64,000 bases of DNA from JAICXG01 sp963801255 (GCA_963801255.1 CAWDEC010000020.1:1-64000), one strand, 5' to 3'. Positions 27,894-37,409 are shown, counted from the first letter of the stretch. The notes: generated from the letters alone by a model not told the origin. A program made the numbers and translations.

Positions 27894-27896
27894 TTG

Positions 27897-29939
27897 TTAG
27901 GCAAGGTTGAGACCGGTGATAACGACGTCGATTAATTTGATCCCGATAAACGGCACGACGATTCCGCCGAGTCCGTAAATCAGCAGATTACGTTGGAGGA
28001 TGGCGAGGGCGCCGATCGCCTTATAGGTGACACCTTTCAGCGCCAGCGGAATGAGCGCGATAATGATGAGCGCGTTGAAAATAACCGCGCTCAAGATGGC
28101 ACTTGTAGGGCTTTGCAGGTGCATGATGTTGAGCGGCGCGATGGCTGGAAAGGTCGCCATGAGCATGGCCGGTAGAATGGCGAAGTACTTCGCGACATCG
28201 TTGGCAATGCTAAAAGTGGTCAGACTTCCCCGGGTCATGAGCATCTGTTTTCCGATCTCAACGATGTCGATCAACTTTGTGGGATTACTGTCGAGGTCGA
28301 CCATGTTACCGGCTTCTCGCGCGGCCTGGGTGCCTGTGTTCATCGCGACACCCACGTCGGCTTGGGCAAGAGCGGGCGCGTCGTTAGTTCCATCGCCAGT
28401 CATAGCCACAAGACGGCCTTCCGCCTGCTCGGAACGAATCCGCTTCAACTTATCTTCGGGCGTAGCCTGAGCCATGAAGTCATCCACTCCAGACTCGGCC
28501 GCGATCGCTCCCGCTGTCAGTGGATTATCACCTGTGATCATCACGGTGCGGATTCCCATCTTGCGCAGATGCGCGAAACGTTCCTTGATTCCGCCTTTGA
28601 CCACGTCCTTTAGCTCAATAACTCCAAGAGTGTTTTGATCGGCAGCAACGACGAGCGGGGTGGCGCCGCGTCGGGAGATATCATCGACCGTTGTTTGCAC
28701 TGCCTGCGGAAAGGCGCCCCCGGCCGATTCCACAAATGCGCGCACCGCTTCGGCCGCACCTTTTCGGATCCTATTGCGTGGCTGACTGCCACTGGCATGC
28801 AGGTCAATCCCACTCATCCGCGTCTGCGCGGTGAACGGGACAAAGGTTGCCTCTAACTCGTGCATTTCGCGTGCGCGTAATCCGAACTTTTCCTTAGCCA
28901 GGACGACGATACTGCGACCCTCGGGTGTTTCGTCGGCTAACGAACTGAGCTGTGCGGCAGCAGCCAGATCCTGATCCAACACTCCGGGTGCGGGATCAAA
29001 GGAGACGGCCATTCGGTTACCGAGAGTGATTGTGCCAGTCTTATCGAGCAGGAGCACATCGACGTCCCCCGCGGCTTCCACTGCACGGCCACTCATGGCG
29101 AGCACGTTCCTTTGCAGGACACGATCCATCCCGGCGATCCCGATCGCGCTGAGCAAGCCGCCGATCGTCGTGGGAATCAGACAGACAAGCAGGGCGACCA
29201 GGACCGGAATGGAAAATTGCGTTGCCGAATAGATACCAAAAGGTTTCAGGGTTACGACGACCAAGAGAAAGATGAAGGTGAGCGCAGCAAGAAGGATGGT
29301 GAGCGCAATCTCGTTAGGCGTTTTTTGTCGTCGCGCCCCTTCCACGAGAGCGATCATGCGGTCAAGAAAGCCGCCACCCTTTTCCATGGTTACCTGAATG
29401 ACAATACGATCACTCAAGACGCGCGTGCCACCAGTAACCGCGCTGCGATCGCCGCCACTTTCGCGAATGACTGGAGCAGACTCGCCGGTGATGGCGGCCT
29501 CATCGACGCTCGCGATTCCTTCGATAACATCGCCGTCCGCCGGAATAATGTCGCCGGCTTCACAGACGACGCGGTCGTCCTTGTTCAGGTCAGTCGCAGC
29601 AACTTTTTCTTCATGACCATTCTTTAGCCGGCGAGCCATCGTGGTCGTGCGCATCCGGCGCAAGGCAGCGGCCTGGGCTTTGCCGCGGCCTTCCGCCATC
29701 GCCTCCGCGAAGTTAGCGAAAAGAACGGTGAACCAGAGCCAGATGGCGAGCTGAAGAACAAAGCCACGCAACCCAGGTTCAGCCGTAAAGATTCCTACAG
29801 TCGTTAGGGCCGCGCCCACCATGGTCACAAACATGACGGGGTTTTTTACCATCAGGCGCGGATCGAGCTTGCGAAAAGAATCCCCGATCGCTGGGGCGGC
29901 TATCTGCCAGTCAAAAAGAGAGCGAGTCTTGGATTTCAT
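27897..29939 (-). CDS. kdpB: K+-transporting ATPase subunit KdpB
   Basis: A P-type ATPase of 680 residues from the ATG at 29939 (MKSKTRSLFD). An upstream ATG at 29969 would overlap kdpA. The actuator motif TGES, the phosphorylation motif DKTGTITLGN, KGAAEAVRAF (nucleotide binding) and MTGDGTNDAPALAQAD hinge motif are all intact, with seven hydrophobic segments. It hydrolyses ATP to drive K+ uptake through KdpA. The 13-bp gap to kdpA contains a perfect GCCTAACGA (29943-29951). Two more motif or core copies lie inside (29311 and 29802). Confidence 0.96.
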   Translation of the reverse strand: MKSKTRSLFDWQIAAPAIGDSFRKLDPRLMVKNPVMFVTMVGAALTTVGIFTAEPGLRGFVLQLAIWLWFTVLFANFAEAMAEGRGKAQAAALRRMRTTTMARRLKNGHEEKVAATDLNKDDRVVCEAGDIIPADGDVIEGIASVDEAAITGESAPVIRESGGDRSAVTGGTRVLSDRIVIQVTMEKGGGFLDRMIALVEGARRQKTPNEIALTILLAALTFIFLLVVVTLKPFGIYSATQFSIPVLVALLVCLIPTTIGGLLSAIGIAGMDRVLQRNVLAMSGRAVEAAGDVDVLLLDKTGTITLGNRMAVSFDPAPGVLDQDLAAAAQLSSLADETPEGRSIVVLAKEKFGLRAREMHELEATFVPFTAQTRMSGIDLHASGSQPRNRIRKGAAEAVRAFVESAGGAFPQAVQTTVDDISRRGATPLVVAADQNTLGVIELKDVVKGGIKERFAHLRKMGIRTVMITGDNPLTAGAIAAESGVDDFMAQATPEDKLKRIRSEQAEGRLVAMTGDGTNDAPALAQADVGVAMNTGTQAAREAGNMVDLDSNPTKLIDIVEIGKQMLMTRGSLTTFSIANDVAKYFAILPAMLMATFPAIAPLNIMHLQSPTSAILSAVIFNALIIIALIPLALKGVTYKAIGALAILQRNLLIYGLGGIVVPFIGIKLIDVVITGLNLA

Positions 29940-29952
29940 GGTGCCTAACGAT

Positions 29953-31758
29953 CTAAAAGAGTTTGCCACCCTGCATGAGGAAATGCTCCACCACCGGCCC
30001 GAGAGTCAGCGCGGGAAGGAAGTTCAGCGCGCCGATCAAGAGAATCGTGCCAATAAGCAGGATGAAAAAAGTGCCGCCGTGGACCGGGAATGTGCCAGCG
30101 CTCGCAGGAGTAACCTTTTTCTGAACGAGCGAGCCAGCCAGACCCATTATCGGCACGATCATGAGGAATCGCCCGATTAACATCGCGATACCGATCGTTG
30201 TGTTAAGCCAGGGCGTGTTGGCGCTGATTCCCGCAAAGGCGCTGCCGTTGTTTCCCGTGCCGGAGGTGAAGGCGTAGAGAATCTCGCTTAAACCGTGGGG
30301 ACCCGTGTTATTGAGTGCCACGATTCCCCATTTGCTCACCACCGCCCAGGCCGAGAACGCGAGGATATCAACAGCGAGGATGAGTAAAGCCAGCATGCAC
30401 ATCTTCACGTCAAAGGACTCGATTTTTTTGCCTAGGTATTCCGGTGTGCGGCCGACCATTAACCCGGCGATAAAGACTCCGAGGACGACAAAGACCAAAA
30501 TGCCGTAAAGACCGGCGCCGACACCGCCAAAGATAATTTCGCCGAGCTGAATGTTGAAGAGCGGAACGAATCCCCCGAGCGGCGTGAAGGAGTCATGCAT
30601 GGAGTTCACGGCGCCGCATGAGGCATCAGTAGTGACCGTGGCAAAAAGCGCGGAGTTAAAGATTCCGAATCGGACTTCCTTGCCTTCCATGTTGCCGTCG
30701 GTCGTCGCAACGCCGAGATTTTGATGGATTGGATTACCCGCTGCTTCCGAGTGCCAGGCCAAAAGCACGCCTGCTATAAACAGGGCGAGCATGACTGCCC
30801 ACACCGTCCAGCCATGCTTCTGACTCTTCACCATTCGACCCAGGTAGTAAGTCAGGCCGCTGCCGATCGAGAAGATCGAAAGCATCTGAATGAAGTTTGA
30901 GAGAGGCGTCGGGTTTTCGAACGGCTGCGCGGCATTTGCATTGGTGTAACCACCGCCATTTGTGCCCAGCATCTTGATTGCGATCTGGGACGCCATCGGG
31001 CCCTGGACGATGTTCTGTTCCGTGACGGTCTGTTCTTCCATGACCGCATTACCCGTCGCGTCGAGGACGGGTTTGCCGTTCGCGTCAACCTTGGCAACTG
31101 AGACTTTGGCCGGTTCGACCAGCGTCGCTTTTGTATAAGGCTTGAAGTTTTGGATCATCCCCTGCGAGACGAGAAAGGTTGCGAAAACAATGCAAATCGG
31201 GATGAGGAGGTAGTAAGTGATTCGCACGAGATCGACCCAGAAATTGCCGAGGGTGTGAGCGGTGTGTCGGGCAATACCGCGAACCAGCGCGGCGGCGATT
31301 GCGATACCCGTCGCCGCGGAAGCGAAGTTATGGAAGGCGAGTCCAACCATCTGAGACAGGTAGGACATCGTCGATTCGCCCACATAGCTCTGCCAGTTGG
31401 TGTTGGTAGTAAAACTAGTTGCCGTATTAAAGGCAAGGTCAGGACCGACTGGCCCAAGTCCTTGCGGATTGAGTGGCAGCAAGTTTTGCAGCCGCAGGAT
31501 GGCATAGGTAAAGAGGCAACTCACCAGGCTGAATGCCAGCATCGCGAAAGTGTATTGCTTCCAATTTTGCTCCCGTTTGGGATCAACCCCCATCAAAGCG
31601 TAGGTCAATCTTTCGAGGGGACGCAGCACCGGATCGAGCCATGTGCGGCCACTCGCATCAAGCACCTGAAGCAAATAAAGTCCCATTGGCTTCGTGATCA
31701 GGATGAGCACGATCACGAAAAGCCCGAATTGAATCCAACCTGAGATTTGTGGGTTCAT
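29953..31758 (-). CDS. kdpA: K+-transporting ATPase subunit KdpA
   Basis: A 601-residue polytopic channel-like subunit with about ten helices and four selectivity-filter-like repeats. These include TSFTTNTNWQSY, MLGTNGGGYTNANAAQPFENP and FTSGTGNNGSAF. KdpA binds and conducts K+, related to the Trk/Ktr/HKT superfamily. It begins 3 bp after the kdpF stop and is followed by kdpB. No exact GCCTAACGA motif lies within its 1.8 kb, unlike most neighbouring genes. Confidence 0.96.
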   Translation of the reverse strand: MNPQISGWIQFGLFVIVLILITKPMGLYLLQVLDASGRTWLDPVLRPLERLTYALMGVDPKREQNWKQYTFAMLAFSLVSCLFTYAILRLQNLLPLNPQGLGPVGPDLAFNTATSFTTNTNWQSYVGESTMSYLSQMVGLAFHNFASAATGIAIAAALVRGIARHTAHTLGNFWVDLVRITYYLLIPICIVFATFLVSQGMIQNFKPYTKATLVEPAKVSVAKVDANGKPVLDATGNAVMEEQTVTEQNIVQGPMASQIAIKMLGTNGGGYTNANAAQPFENPTPLSNFIQMLSIFSIGSGLTYYLGRMVKSQKHGWTVWAVMLALFIAGVLLAWHSEAAGNPIHQNLGVATTDGNMEGKEVRFGIFNSALFATVTTDASCGAVNSMHDSFTPLGGFVPLFNIQLGEIIFGGVGAGLYGILVFVVLGVFIAGLMVGRTPEYLGKKIESFDVKMCMLALLILAVDILAFSAWAVVSKWGIVALNNTGPHGLSEILYAFTSGTGNNGSAFAGISANTPWLNTTIGIAMLIGRFLMIVPIMGLAGSLVQKKVTPASAGTFPVHGGTFFILLIGTILLIGALNFLPALTLGPVVEHFLMQGGKLF

Positions 31759-31761
31759 TGC

Positions 31762-31845
31762 CTAGAATTTTTCGGGACGAAGCATTGCCACGAGAAGGTA
31801 GATAAAGAGAAGGAGAGCAACGAGACTGACGACGATGGTTTCCAT
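31762..31845 (-). CDS. kdpF: KdpF microprotein
   Basis: A 27-residue frame from ATG at 31845 to TAG at 31762. It encodes METIVVSLVALLLFIYL, then LVAMLRPEKF. One membrane helix followed by the AMLRPEKF tail is the KdpF signature. KdpF is the lipid-like small subunit that stabilises the KdpFABC complex. Its position directly before kdpA (3-bp gap) confirms the call. It is shorter than most automatic gene finders accept. Confidence 0.9.
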   Translation of the reverse strand: METIVVSLVALLLFIYLLVAMLRPEKF

Positions 31846-31854
31846 GAGTGGTAA

Positions 31855-31938
31855 CTAGAGGCGATCACAGAAGAGCGTGTATGCGACGCTCAAGAGAAAA
31901 AAGAGAATGATCGTTCCAATAAAAACAAGATCACTCAT
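31855..31938 (-). CDS. 27-aa single-helix protein upstream of kdpF
   Basis: ATG at 31938 to TAG at 31855 gives MSDLVFIGTIILFFLLSVAY, then TLFCDRL. It is one transmembrane helix of exactly the same length as KdpF. It ends 9 bp before kdpF and so probably starts the kdpFABC transcript. Similar tiny helices before kdpF are something I recall from other phyla, without an agreed name. An accessory KdpFABC or sensor subunit is a plausible guess. The same frame extends upstream to 32049 but the added part looks non-coding. Confidence 0.6.
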   Translation of the reverse strand: MSDLVFIGTIILFFLLSVAYTLFCDRL

Positions 31939-32092
31939 TAGTGTGTCGAGTTGCGGCGAAGGCCAGATGAAGACTTGGATGGGAGATCGTCGGACAACCT
32001 CCATTTGCTGTGCAAAGCTTGCAGCCAAAATGACGGCTTCGCCCCACAATCTCGATAATTCATAAGGCCAGTGTAGCTGTCTGGGTGCACCG

Positions 32093-32098
32093 GTTATA
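32093..32098 (-). promoter_or_regulatory. Possible -10 element of the kdp operon
   Basis: On the minus strand TATAAC (complement of 32093-32098) sits in an AT-rich stretch (CTTTTAATTATAAC) about 155 bp before the first kdp microgene. It is the only AT-rich patch in that interval. No good -35 is found at the right distance, as expected if an activator such as KdpE is needed. This is weak evidence. Confidence 0.25.
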
Positions 32099-32186
32099 AT
32101 TAAAAGAAGGGCTCAAGTAATTAAGATTTCGCTAACGAACCGGCGGGATTAAGGAGGGCGCTTCCCTGTCTTAAGCCGACTAGCAG

Positions 32187-33302
32187 TTATCGCGTGGCTT
32201 GAAATCCGCGCTTATTCAATTCCTGACTGAGCGCTTCCAATGTATCTCCACATTCCGCCGTAAGTTTGCGTCTCTGACCAAGGACAAGGGCCAGCGAGCG
32301 GACATTCGAGTTACGCCTGGAAAGCGCAATGATCTGACGATGACAGCCGAGAAAGCGGTTCAAAGCGATTTGCGCCGTTTCGATCTTTCCGTCTCCATCA
32401 GCCGGTGTGAGCGCCGCCAAGCTCTGCAGTGCGTTCCATGTCTCAGCTTCTGCGGTCGCCATCTGCCTTTCTAACGTGGTCATGACATCGTCTCTCGCTT
32501 CGGCGATGTGAGGTGCCTCCAGAACCTGAATCTGGCGAAGCGCGGCCAGCGCTTTGAACGCCAGCGCGTCAGCCTGAGAGGGATTTCCGGAAACGCTCCG
32601 CGCGACGTCCTCGATCGCGAGGCGAAAATCGTCGGCGGCTTTTTGGGCAGGTCCAAAGGAAAGTCGCTGCGCTTTGAGGTTGTCGTTCGCGACGGCTAAT
32701 TTAAGGATGTCTTGTTCAACCGTTCGGTAGGTGTTGAGTTGCCGATCGAATCGGTCGAGCAGTTGAGTCTCGTTAGAGAACATGAGACTGGCGAGGAGCA
32801 GTTGCAGCTTCTCAGAGTCTTGCTGCACGGCCTGCATTTTTCGCTCAGACTCTCGCGCGAACTGGGCCGAAGCTTCGTCGCTCTGAGCCATCACGGCAAG
32901 GTTCGTGGCGTCTGAGGCCTGGGTGAAGTCGACGTGCAGCTTTCCTGCGATTCGCTGCGCTTCAGACATGCGTTGAAGAACCGACTGCGGCTCATGATAG
33001 CAGCCGGCAACTGCAGCCGCGACAGCGACGACCGTCAGTTGGACAAGGACCCGGGTTAGATCCGAACGAACAAGATTTGTGGTTGTCGCAAGCAGGCCAA
33101 AATCGAAGGGCCTGGTTGCTCTGTGACTTTGTCGCTTCGGAAAAAGAAGAACAAACCAAGTCCAGAAGAGGGACGGGCTTTGACGCGTTTCCGGAGACTG
33201 AGAACTGACACTAAGGGCGAGTCGGGAACCTCCAGGCGATAATTGCCGGGCATAGGGCTGCGTCTTGCGTTCGGGCAGAAGCACGATGGTGACTGCTTCC
33301 AT
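32187..33302 (-). CDS. Helical-bundle lipoprotein in the kdp cluster
   Basis: The frame from ATG 33302 gives 371 residues, but the first about 80 look non-coding. A lipobox (VAAAVAGC) at about residues 93-100 suggests the true start lies shortly before it, at a rare codon or after a frame error. The mature part (about 270 residues) is almost entirely alpha-helical, with heptad-like Leu/Ala patterns and Ser/Gln-rich helices. It resembles the periplasmic four-helix-bundle sensor domains of chemoreceptors, yet has no signalling domain. It lies between kdpE and kdpFABC on the same strand, so it could modulate K+ sensing or uptake. No family name can be given. Confidence 0.5.
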   Translation of the reverse strand: MEAVTIVLLPERKTQPYARQLSPGGSRLALSVSSQSPETRQSPSLFWTWFVLLFPKRQSHRATRPFDFGLLATTTNLVRSDLTRVLVQLTVVAVAAAVAGCYHEPQSVLQRMSEAQRIAGKLHVDFTQASDATNLAVMAQSDEASAQFARESERKMQAVQQDSEKLQLLLASLMFSNETQLLDRFDRQLNTYRTVEQDILKLAVANDNLKAQRLSFGPAQKAADDFRLAIEDVARSVSGNPSQADALAFKALAALRQIQVLEAPHIAEARDDVMTTLERQMATAEAETWNALQSLAALTPADGDGKIETAQIALNRFLGCHRQIIALSRRNSNVRSLALVLGQRRKLTAECGDTLEALSQELNKRGFQATR

Positions 33303-33431
33303 GTCCGAAGGTCGTCTCTGGCTTGACCAGAGAGTTAGTTAAAACTGGCCTTTGAAGTACTAAAAGTTCGTTAAGATGAAAGGACGCCTTTTGAAACAGC
33401 TGCAGCTCTCGCAAGCTGCAGGTTGTTTGAC

Positions 33432-34124
33432 TCACAACCCTTCAGTCGAGAGCCGATAGCCAATTCCGACTTCAGTTTTGATCAAGGTCGGCGCGTCGGC
33501 GTTGCCTTCGAGTTTCTTGCGCAAATGGGTAACATACACTCGGAGATATTGCGCCTGGCTTTCGGCTTTTTCGCCCCAAACGGTGCGAAGAAGTTGGCGA
33601 TGAGTGACGACTTTGCCGGCATTCTGGACGAGGACACGCAAGAGGGAATACTCGGTGGGCGTAAGCTTGATCTCGACGCCGTTGAGTCTTACTTGACGGG
33701 CTCCAAAATCGACGCAGAGCGGACCGGATTGGAAAACCGGTTCACCGGTTTCTAAGAGCGAGCGGCGTTGCGCGACGCGAACACGAGCCAGCAACTCCGC
33801 GGTGTCGAAGGGCTTAGTTACGTAATCATCCGCACCCGCATCGAGCGCAGCGACTTTTTCGTCCGGTTCGTCGCGGACGGAAAGGATCAGCACGGGCACG
33901 TCGGACCATTCGCGCAAATGCTTCAGCACTTTCATCCCCTCCATGTCAGGCAATCCGAGATCGAGCAGGACGATATCGGGTCGCCGGTAGGCGATTTCGG
34001 CCAGGCCGGTCTGTCCGGTTTCGGCTTCGAAGACCTGGTGATCGGCTCTTTCAAGGGCGAGACGAAGGAGACGGCGAATTTGTTTTTCGTCGTCGATGAT
34101 CAAAGCGACTCGGTTCGACTTCAT
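33432..34124 (-). CDS. kdpE: Response regulator KdpE
   Basis: A 230-residue OmpR/PhoB-type regulator. The receiver has D11-D12, phospho-acceptor D55 in VLLDLGLPD and lysine in YVTKPF. The C-terminal winged helix has LTPTEYSLLRVLVQNAGKVV and RVYVTHLRKKLE. The sequence and context identify KdpE, the activator of kdpFABC phosphorylated by KdpD. It is transcribed in the same direction as the rest of the kdp cluster but sits at its upstream end, separated from kdpD by about 8 kb. Confidence 0.9.
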   Translation of the reverse strand: MKSNRVALIIDDEKQIRRLLRLALERADHQVFEAETGQTGLAEIAYRRPDIVLLDLGLPDMEGMKVLKHLREWSDVPVLILSVRDEPDEKVAALDAGADDYVTKPFDTAELLARVRVAQRRSLLETGEPVFQSGPLCVDFGARQVRLNGVEIKLTPTEYSLLRVLVQNAGKVVTHRQLLRTVWGEKAESQAQYLRVYVTHLRKKLEGNADAPTLIKTEVGIGYRLSTEGL

Positions 34125-34414
34125 ATGTTCGATACAATTGTTTTGGCAGCCCGTGCCGGGAGGTTGATGACATCACCCGCATCGAGGTTTTCGCGAGCGG
34201 TCGTCAATCTTCTTGCGAGTTCCTCGGGCCGTGCAACCGTCGGTCCCGCGGAAGCCGGAATGTCGATCATACAGGAACAGAGCGAGTCGAGCACGAATCC
34301 AATTCTACCTGCACGAGGCACGCGGGTAAAAGGCCCGGGCCGAAATTTTAATACCGTTTTAATTACTGTCGCGTTGGCCTGCAGCCTAAGCTTACAGTTT
34401 GGGATGGAAACTCC

Positions 34415-36340
34415 ATGCCTGAGACAATAACTCCAGCGACTCCGACGGCCGCATACGCCGCTTCGGATCAGCAAGGAGCGCCCGCGCGCAAGCGGCGATT
34501 GGCTCTGCTCTGCCTTGCCAGCCTTGGGATCGTCTATGGCGACATTGGCACGAGCCCGCTTTATGCCCTGCGCGAATGTTTCTACGGCGAGAATGCCGTG
34601 CCACCAACGCCGGCGAACATCCTTGGCGTGCTCTCGCTCATCTTCTGGTCCTTCATTCTCATCATTTCGATTAAATATCTCATCCTCATCCTCCGTGCCG
34701 ACAACCGGGGCGAGGGCGGTATTCTTGCACTCGCGACCTTGGTGAGAGAGGTGATGAATCGAGGAAGGTTCATCTTTATTCTCGGGCTGTTTGGCGCGGC
34801 GTTGCTTTACGCCGATGGGATGATAACGCCTGCCATTTCGGTCCTGAGCGCGGTCGAGGGTTTACATGTCGCGACGCCGTTGTTCGACCCGTATGTCGTG
34901 CCGCTTGCGATAGGAATTCTTATCGGGCTCTTTTATTTCCAGTCTCACGGCACGACGCGCGTCGGCCGAGTCTTCGGACCGATTACGATTCTTTGGTTTC
35001 TCTCCATCAGCCTTCTTGGTTTGCGGCAGATTGTGAACGCGCCGTCGGTTTTGGCCGCCATTAATCCCTGGTATGGGTTCGAATTTTTTGCCAACAATGG
35101 CACGCCAGGGTTCGTGGTTCTCGGCGCGGTCTTTCTCGTCATAACCGGGGGCGAAGCACTTTACGCCGATATCGGTCACTTCGGGACACTGCCGATTCGG
35201 CTCACCTGGTTTGGCATTGTTCTGCCGGCGCTGGTTTTGAATTATTTTGGCCAAGGAGCCCTCTTGCTTGCTGAACCAGAGGCAGCGGTGAATCCGTTTT
35301 TTCGTCTTGCGCCTGCCTGGGCGCTTTACCCGCTAGTGGCTCTCGCTACGGCGGCGGCTGTCATCGCATCGCAAGCCATCATCAGCGGCGCCTTTTCCCT
35401 CACGCTGCAGGCCATCCAGCTCGGTTACAGTCCACGACTCAAAGTCATTTACACTTCGGCGCGTATTATCGGTCAAATCTACGTGCCTGTGGTGAACTGG
35501 GTGCTGATGATTTCGTGCATCGGCTTGGTGCTCGGCTTCGGAACTTCGAGCCGTCTCGCGGCTGCTTACGGCGTCGCGATCACAACCACGATGTTGATTA
35601 CTACGATCCTCTTCTATCTCGTGGCGCGCCGCCGCTGGCACTGGCCGACCATAGTTGCTCTGCCGGTGGCGATGTTCTTTATCTCGATCGATCTCGCCTT
35701 TTTCAGCGCTAATATGCTTAAGATCACGCACGGCGGCTGGTTTCCGATCATGGTGTCGGCGATCATCCTTTTTCTCATGCTCACCTGGAGCAAAGGCCGC
35801 AAAATTTTGCGCACTCATCTGGGGGATATTTGTGTGCCGCTCGAGGCATTGCTCCCGGATCTGCAAAGCAATCGCATCAGCCGCGTCCCAGGAACGGCAG
35901 TCTATATGTCTGGCAATCGCTGTGGCACACCGCTCGCGCTGCTGCACAATCTCAAACACAACAAGGTGCTGCATCAGCAGGTGATCCTGCTCACCGTGCG
36001 CACCGAGGACGTGCCTTACTTCTCGGCGCTGACGGAGCGCGTCGACGTCGAGAAAGTCGAGGCGGGCATTTGGCGGGTGCAGATTCATTTTGGTTTCATG
36101 GAAAAGCCGGACGTGCCCGCCGCGCTCGAGCTCCTTAAACAAAGCGAGCTGCGTTTTGAGCCGATGCGAACGACCTATTTCATTGGGCGCGAAACCATTC
36201 TTGCGACGCGCAAGCTCGGGCTTTCTCCATGGCGCGGCTCGCTTTACGCCTGGATGACTCGCAATGCCGGTGACGCGACTTCCTATTTCTGCCTGCCGCC
36301 TAATGGCGTCGTCGAGCTCGGCGCGCGGGTGGAACTCTGA
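34415..36340 (+). CDS. kup: KUP-family low-affinity K+ uptake protein
   Basis: A 641-residue KUP/HAK/KT transporter, with about twelve N-terminal helices up to about residue 450 and a cytoplasmic C-terminal domain. Family signatures are GIVYGDIGTSPLYALRECF near residues 38-57, the GEGGILAL segment, GGEALYADIGHFG and a C-terminal RVQIHFGFMEKPDVP. It imports K+ with protons. It diverges from kdpE and complements the high-affinity Kdp system. It converges with the rRNA methyltransferase, leaving 3 bp between stops. No motif copy is present. Confidence 0.95.
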   Translation: MPETITPATPTAAYAASDQQGAPARKRRLALLCLASLGIVYGDIGTSPLYALRECFYGENAVPPTPANILGVLSLIFWSFILIISIKYLILILRADNRGEGGILALATLVREVMNRGRFIFILGLFGAALLYADGMITPAISVLSAVEGLHVATPLFDPYVVPLAIGILIGLFYFQSHGTTRVGRVFGPITILWFLSISLLGLRQIVNAPSVLAAINPWYGFEFFANNGTPGFVVLGAVFLVITGGEALYADIGHFGTLPIRLTWFGIVLPALVLNYFGQGALLLAEPEAAVNPFFRLAPAWALYPLVALATAAAVIASQAIISGAFSLTLQAIQLGYSPRLKVIYTSARIIGQIYVPVVNWVLMISCIGLVLGFGTSSRLAAAYGVAITTTMLITTILFYLVARRRWHWPTIVALPVAMFFISIDLAFFSANMLKITHGGWFPIMVSAIILFLMLTWSKGRKILRTHLGDICVPLEALLPDLQSNRISRVPGTAVYMSGNRCGTPLALLHNLKHNKVLHQQVILLTVRTEDVPYFSALTERVDVEKVEAGIWRVQIHFGFMEKPDVPAALELLKQSELRFEPMRTTYFIGRETILATRKLGLSPWRGSLYAWMTRNAGDATSYFCLPPNGVVELGARVEL

Positions 36341-36343
36341 TTG

Positions 36344-37409
36344 TCAGGCAGTTTTGCTCGTCAGGTGAGCGAGCGCCTCGATCTCGGCGGTTTGAGGGAA
36401 CATGTCGAAGGGCGTGACACTTTGGAGCTGAAAAGCGGCGCTCAGGTCCGCCAGGTCGCGCGCGAGTGTCGGCGGATTGCAGGAAACATACAGAAGGGTC
36501 GCGACCGGATGAGCGCGCAGAATCTCGCGCACCTCGGGACTTATTCCGACGGCCGGCGGATCGACAATCACAGTCGTTAGGCGGGGAGTCGGTCTGCGCG
36601 AGTTGCTCGTTCAGATGCGTCGCGACATCACCGGCGATGTAGGTCTCGATGTTACTGGCGTCGGCCTGCGCCGCGGCGATGGCGTGGATATCCCAATCGA
36701 GGCCAATAATCCGCGGAAATTTTGCGCGCAACCGTTTTGCGAAAAAGCCGGCACCGCAATAAGCATCGATCAGGAGCGAGTCGTTAGGCGGAATCAGCTC
36801 GGCAATTTTGTCTGCGAGGAGAAGGGCGACCGGATCGTTGGTCTGGCCGAAAACCCGTGGCTCGATTCGGGCGCGCAGCGTGTAATGGCCGTCACGCGGG
36901 CGTCGCGCACGAAGTTCATTCAAGCCTTTGTTCACCTCCGGGAGCGAGATTGGACAGTGCTCGATATCGATGAGGCGATGGCCATCATGCCGGAAGAATC
37001 CAACGATGCCGTGGTCCACATGGACCGTAATCCGATTCCGATACCCATAATCGAGCGGCGAGGGGACGATTGGATGCAGCGGTGGATCGCGAAACTTGCC
37101 GATGCGTTGCAAAGCCTGTTGCACCTGCCGCGTCTTCCAATCGAGCTGATGGCCGTAAGTCATGTGCTGATAACTGCATCCGCCGCAGCGGCCGAAATAC
37201 GGACAGCGCGGCGTTGTCCGATGCGGGGAGGGATGAATCAGCCTAACGAGTTCGGCCTGAGCGAAGGATTTTTTCTCTCGAACAACCTGGGCTACGACGT
37301 GTTCGTCTTCGATCACGAAAGAGACAAAGACCGCTTTGCCATCGACGCGACCGACGCCTTTCCCGCCGAAAGCAATGTCTTCGATCGTCAGCTCAATCTC
37401 GCGCGCCAC
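36344..37409 (-). pseudogene. RlmD/RumA-like 23S rRNA m5U methyltransferase, frameshifted
   Basis: The N-terminal part has a TRAM-like domain (about 1-55). It is followed by the [4Fe-4S] cysteines C69, C75 and C78 in CPYFGRCGGCSYQ, a fourth Cys in EHCPIS, and a SAM motif (LIDAYCGAGFFAKRL). The C-terminal catalytic part (TTVIVDPPAVGISPE, then LLYVSCNPPTLARDL with the nucleophilic Cys) lies in another frame ending at 36344. One extra base in about 36585-36612 joins them into about 354 residues. Read without correction, the first frame continues to 36300 as nonsense. The family makes 5-methyluridine in rRNA or tRNA. RlmC/RlmD/TrmA assignment is open. It holds three motif copies (36574, 36781, 37241). 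Confidence 0.8.

Noticed and set aside
35333..36142. A 269-codon frame antisense to kup
   Set aside because: His/Arg/Asp-rich shadow of the kup coding frame.
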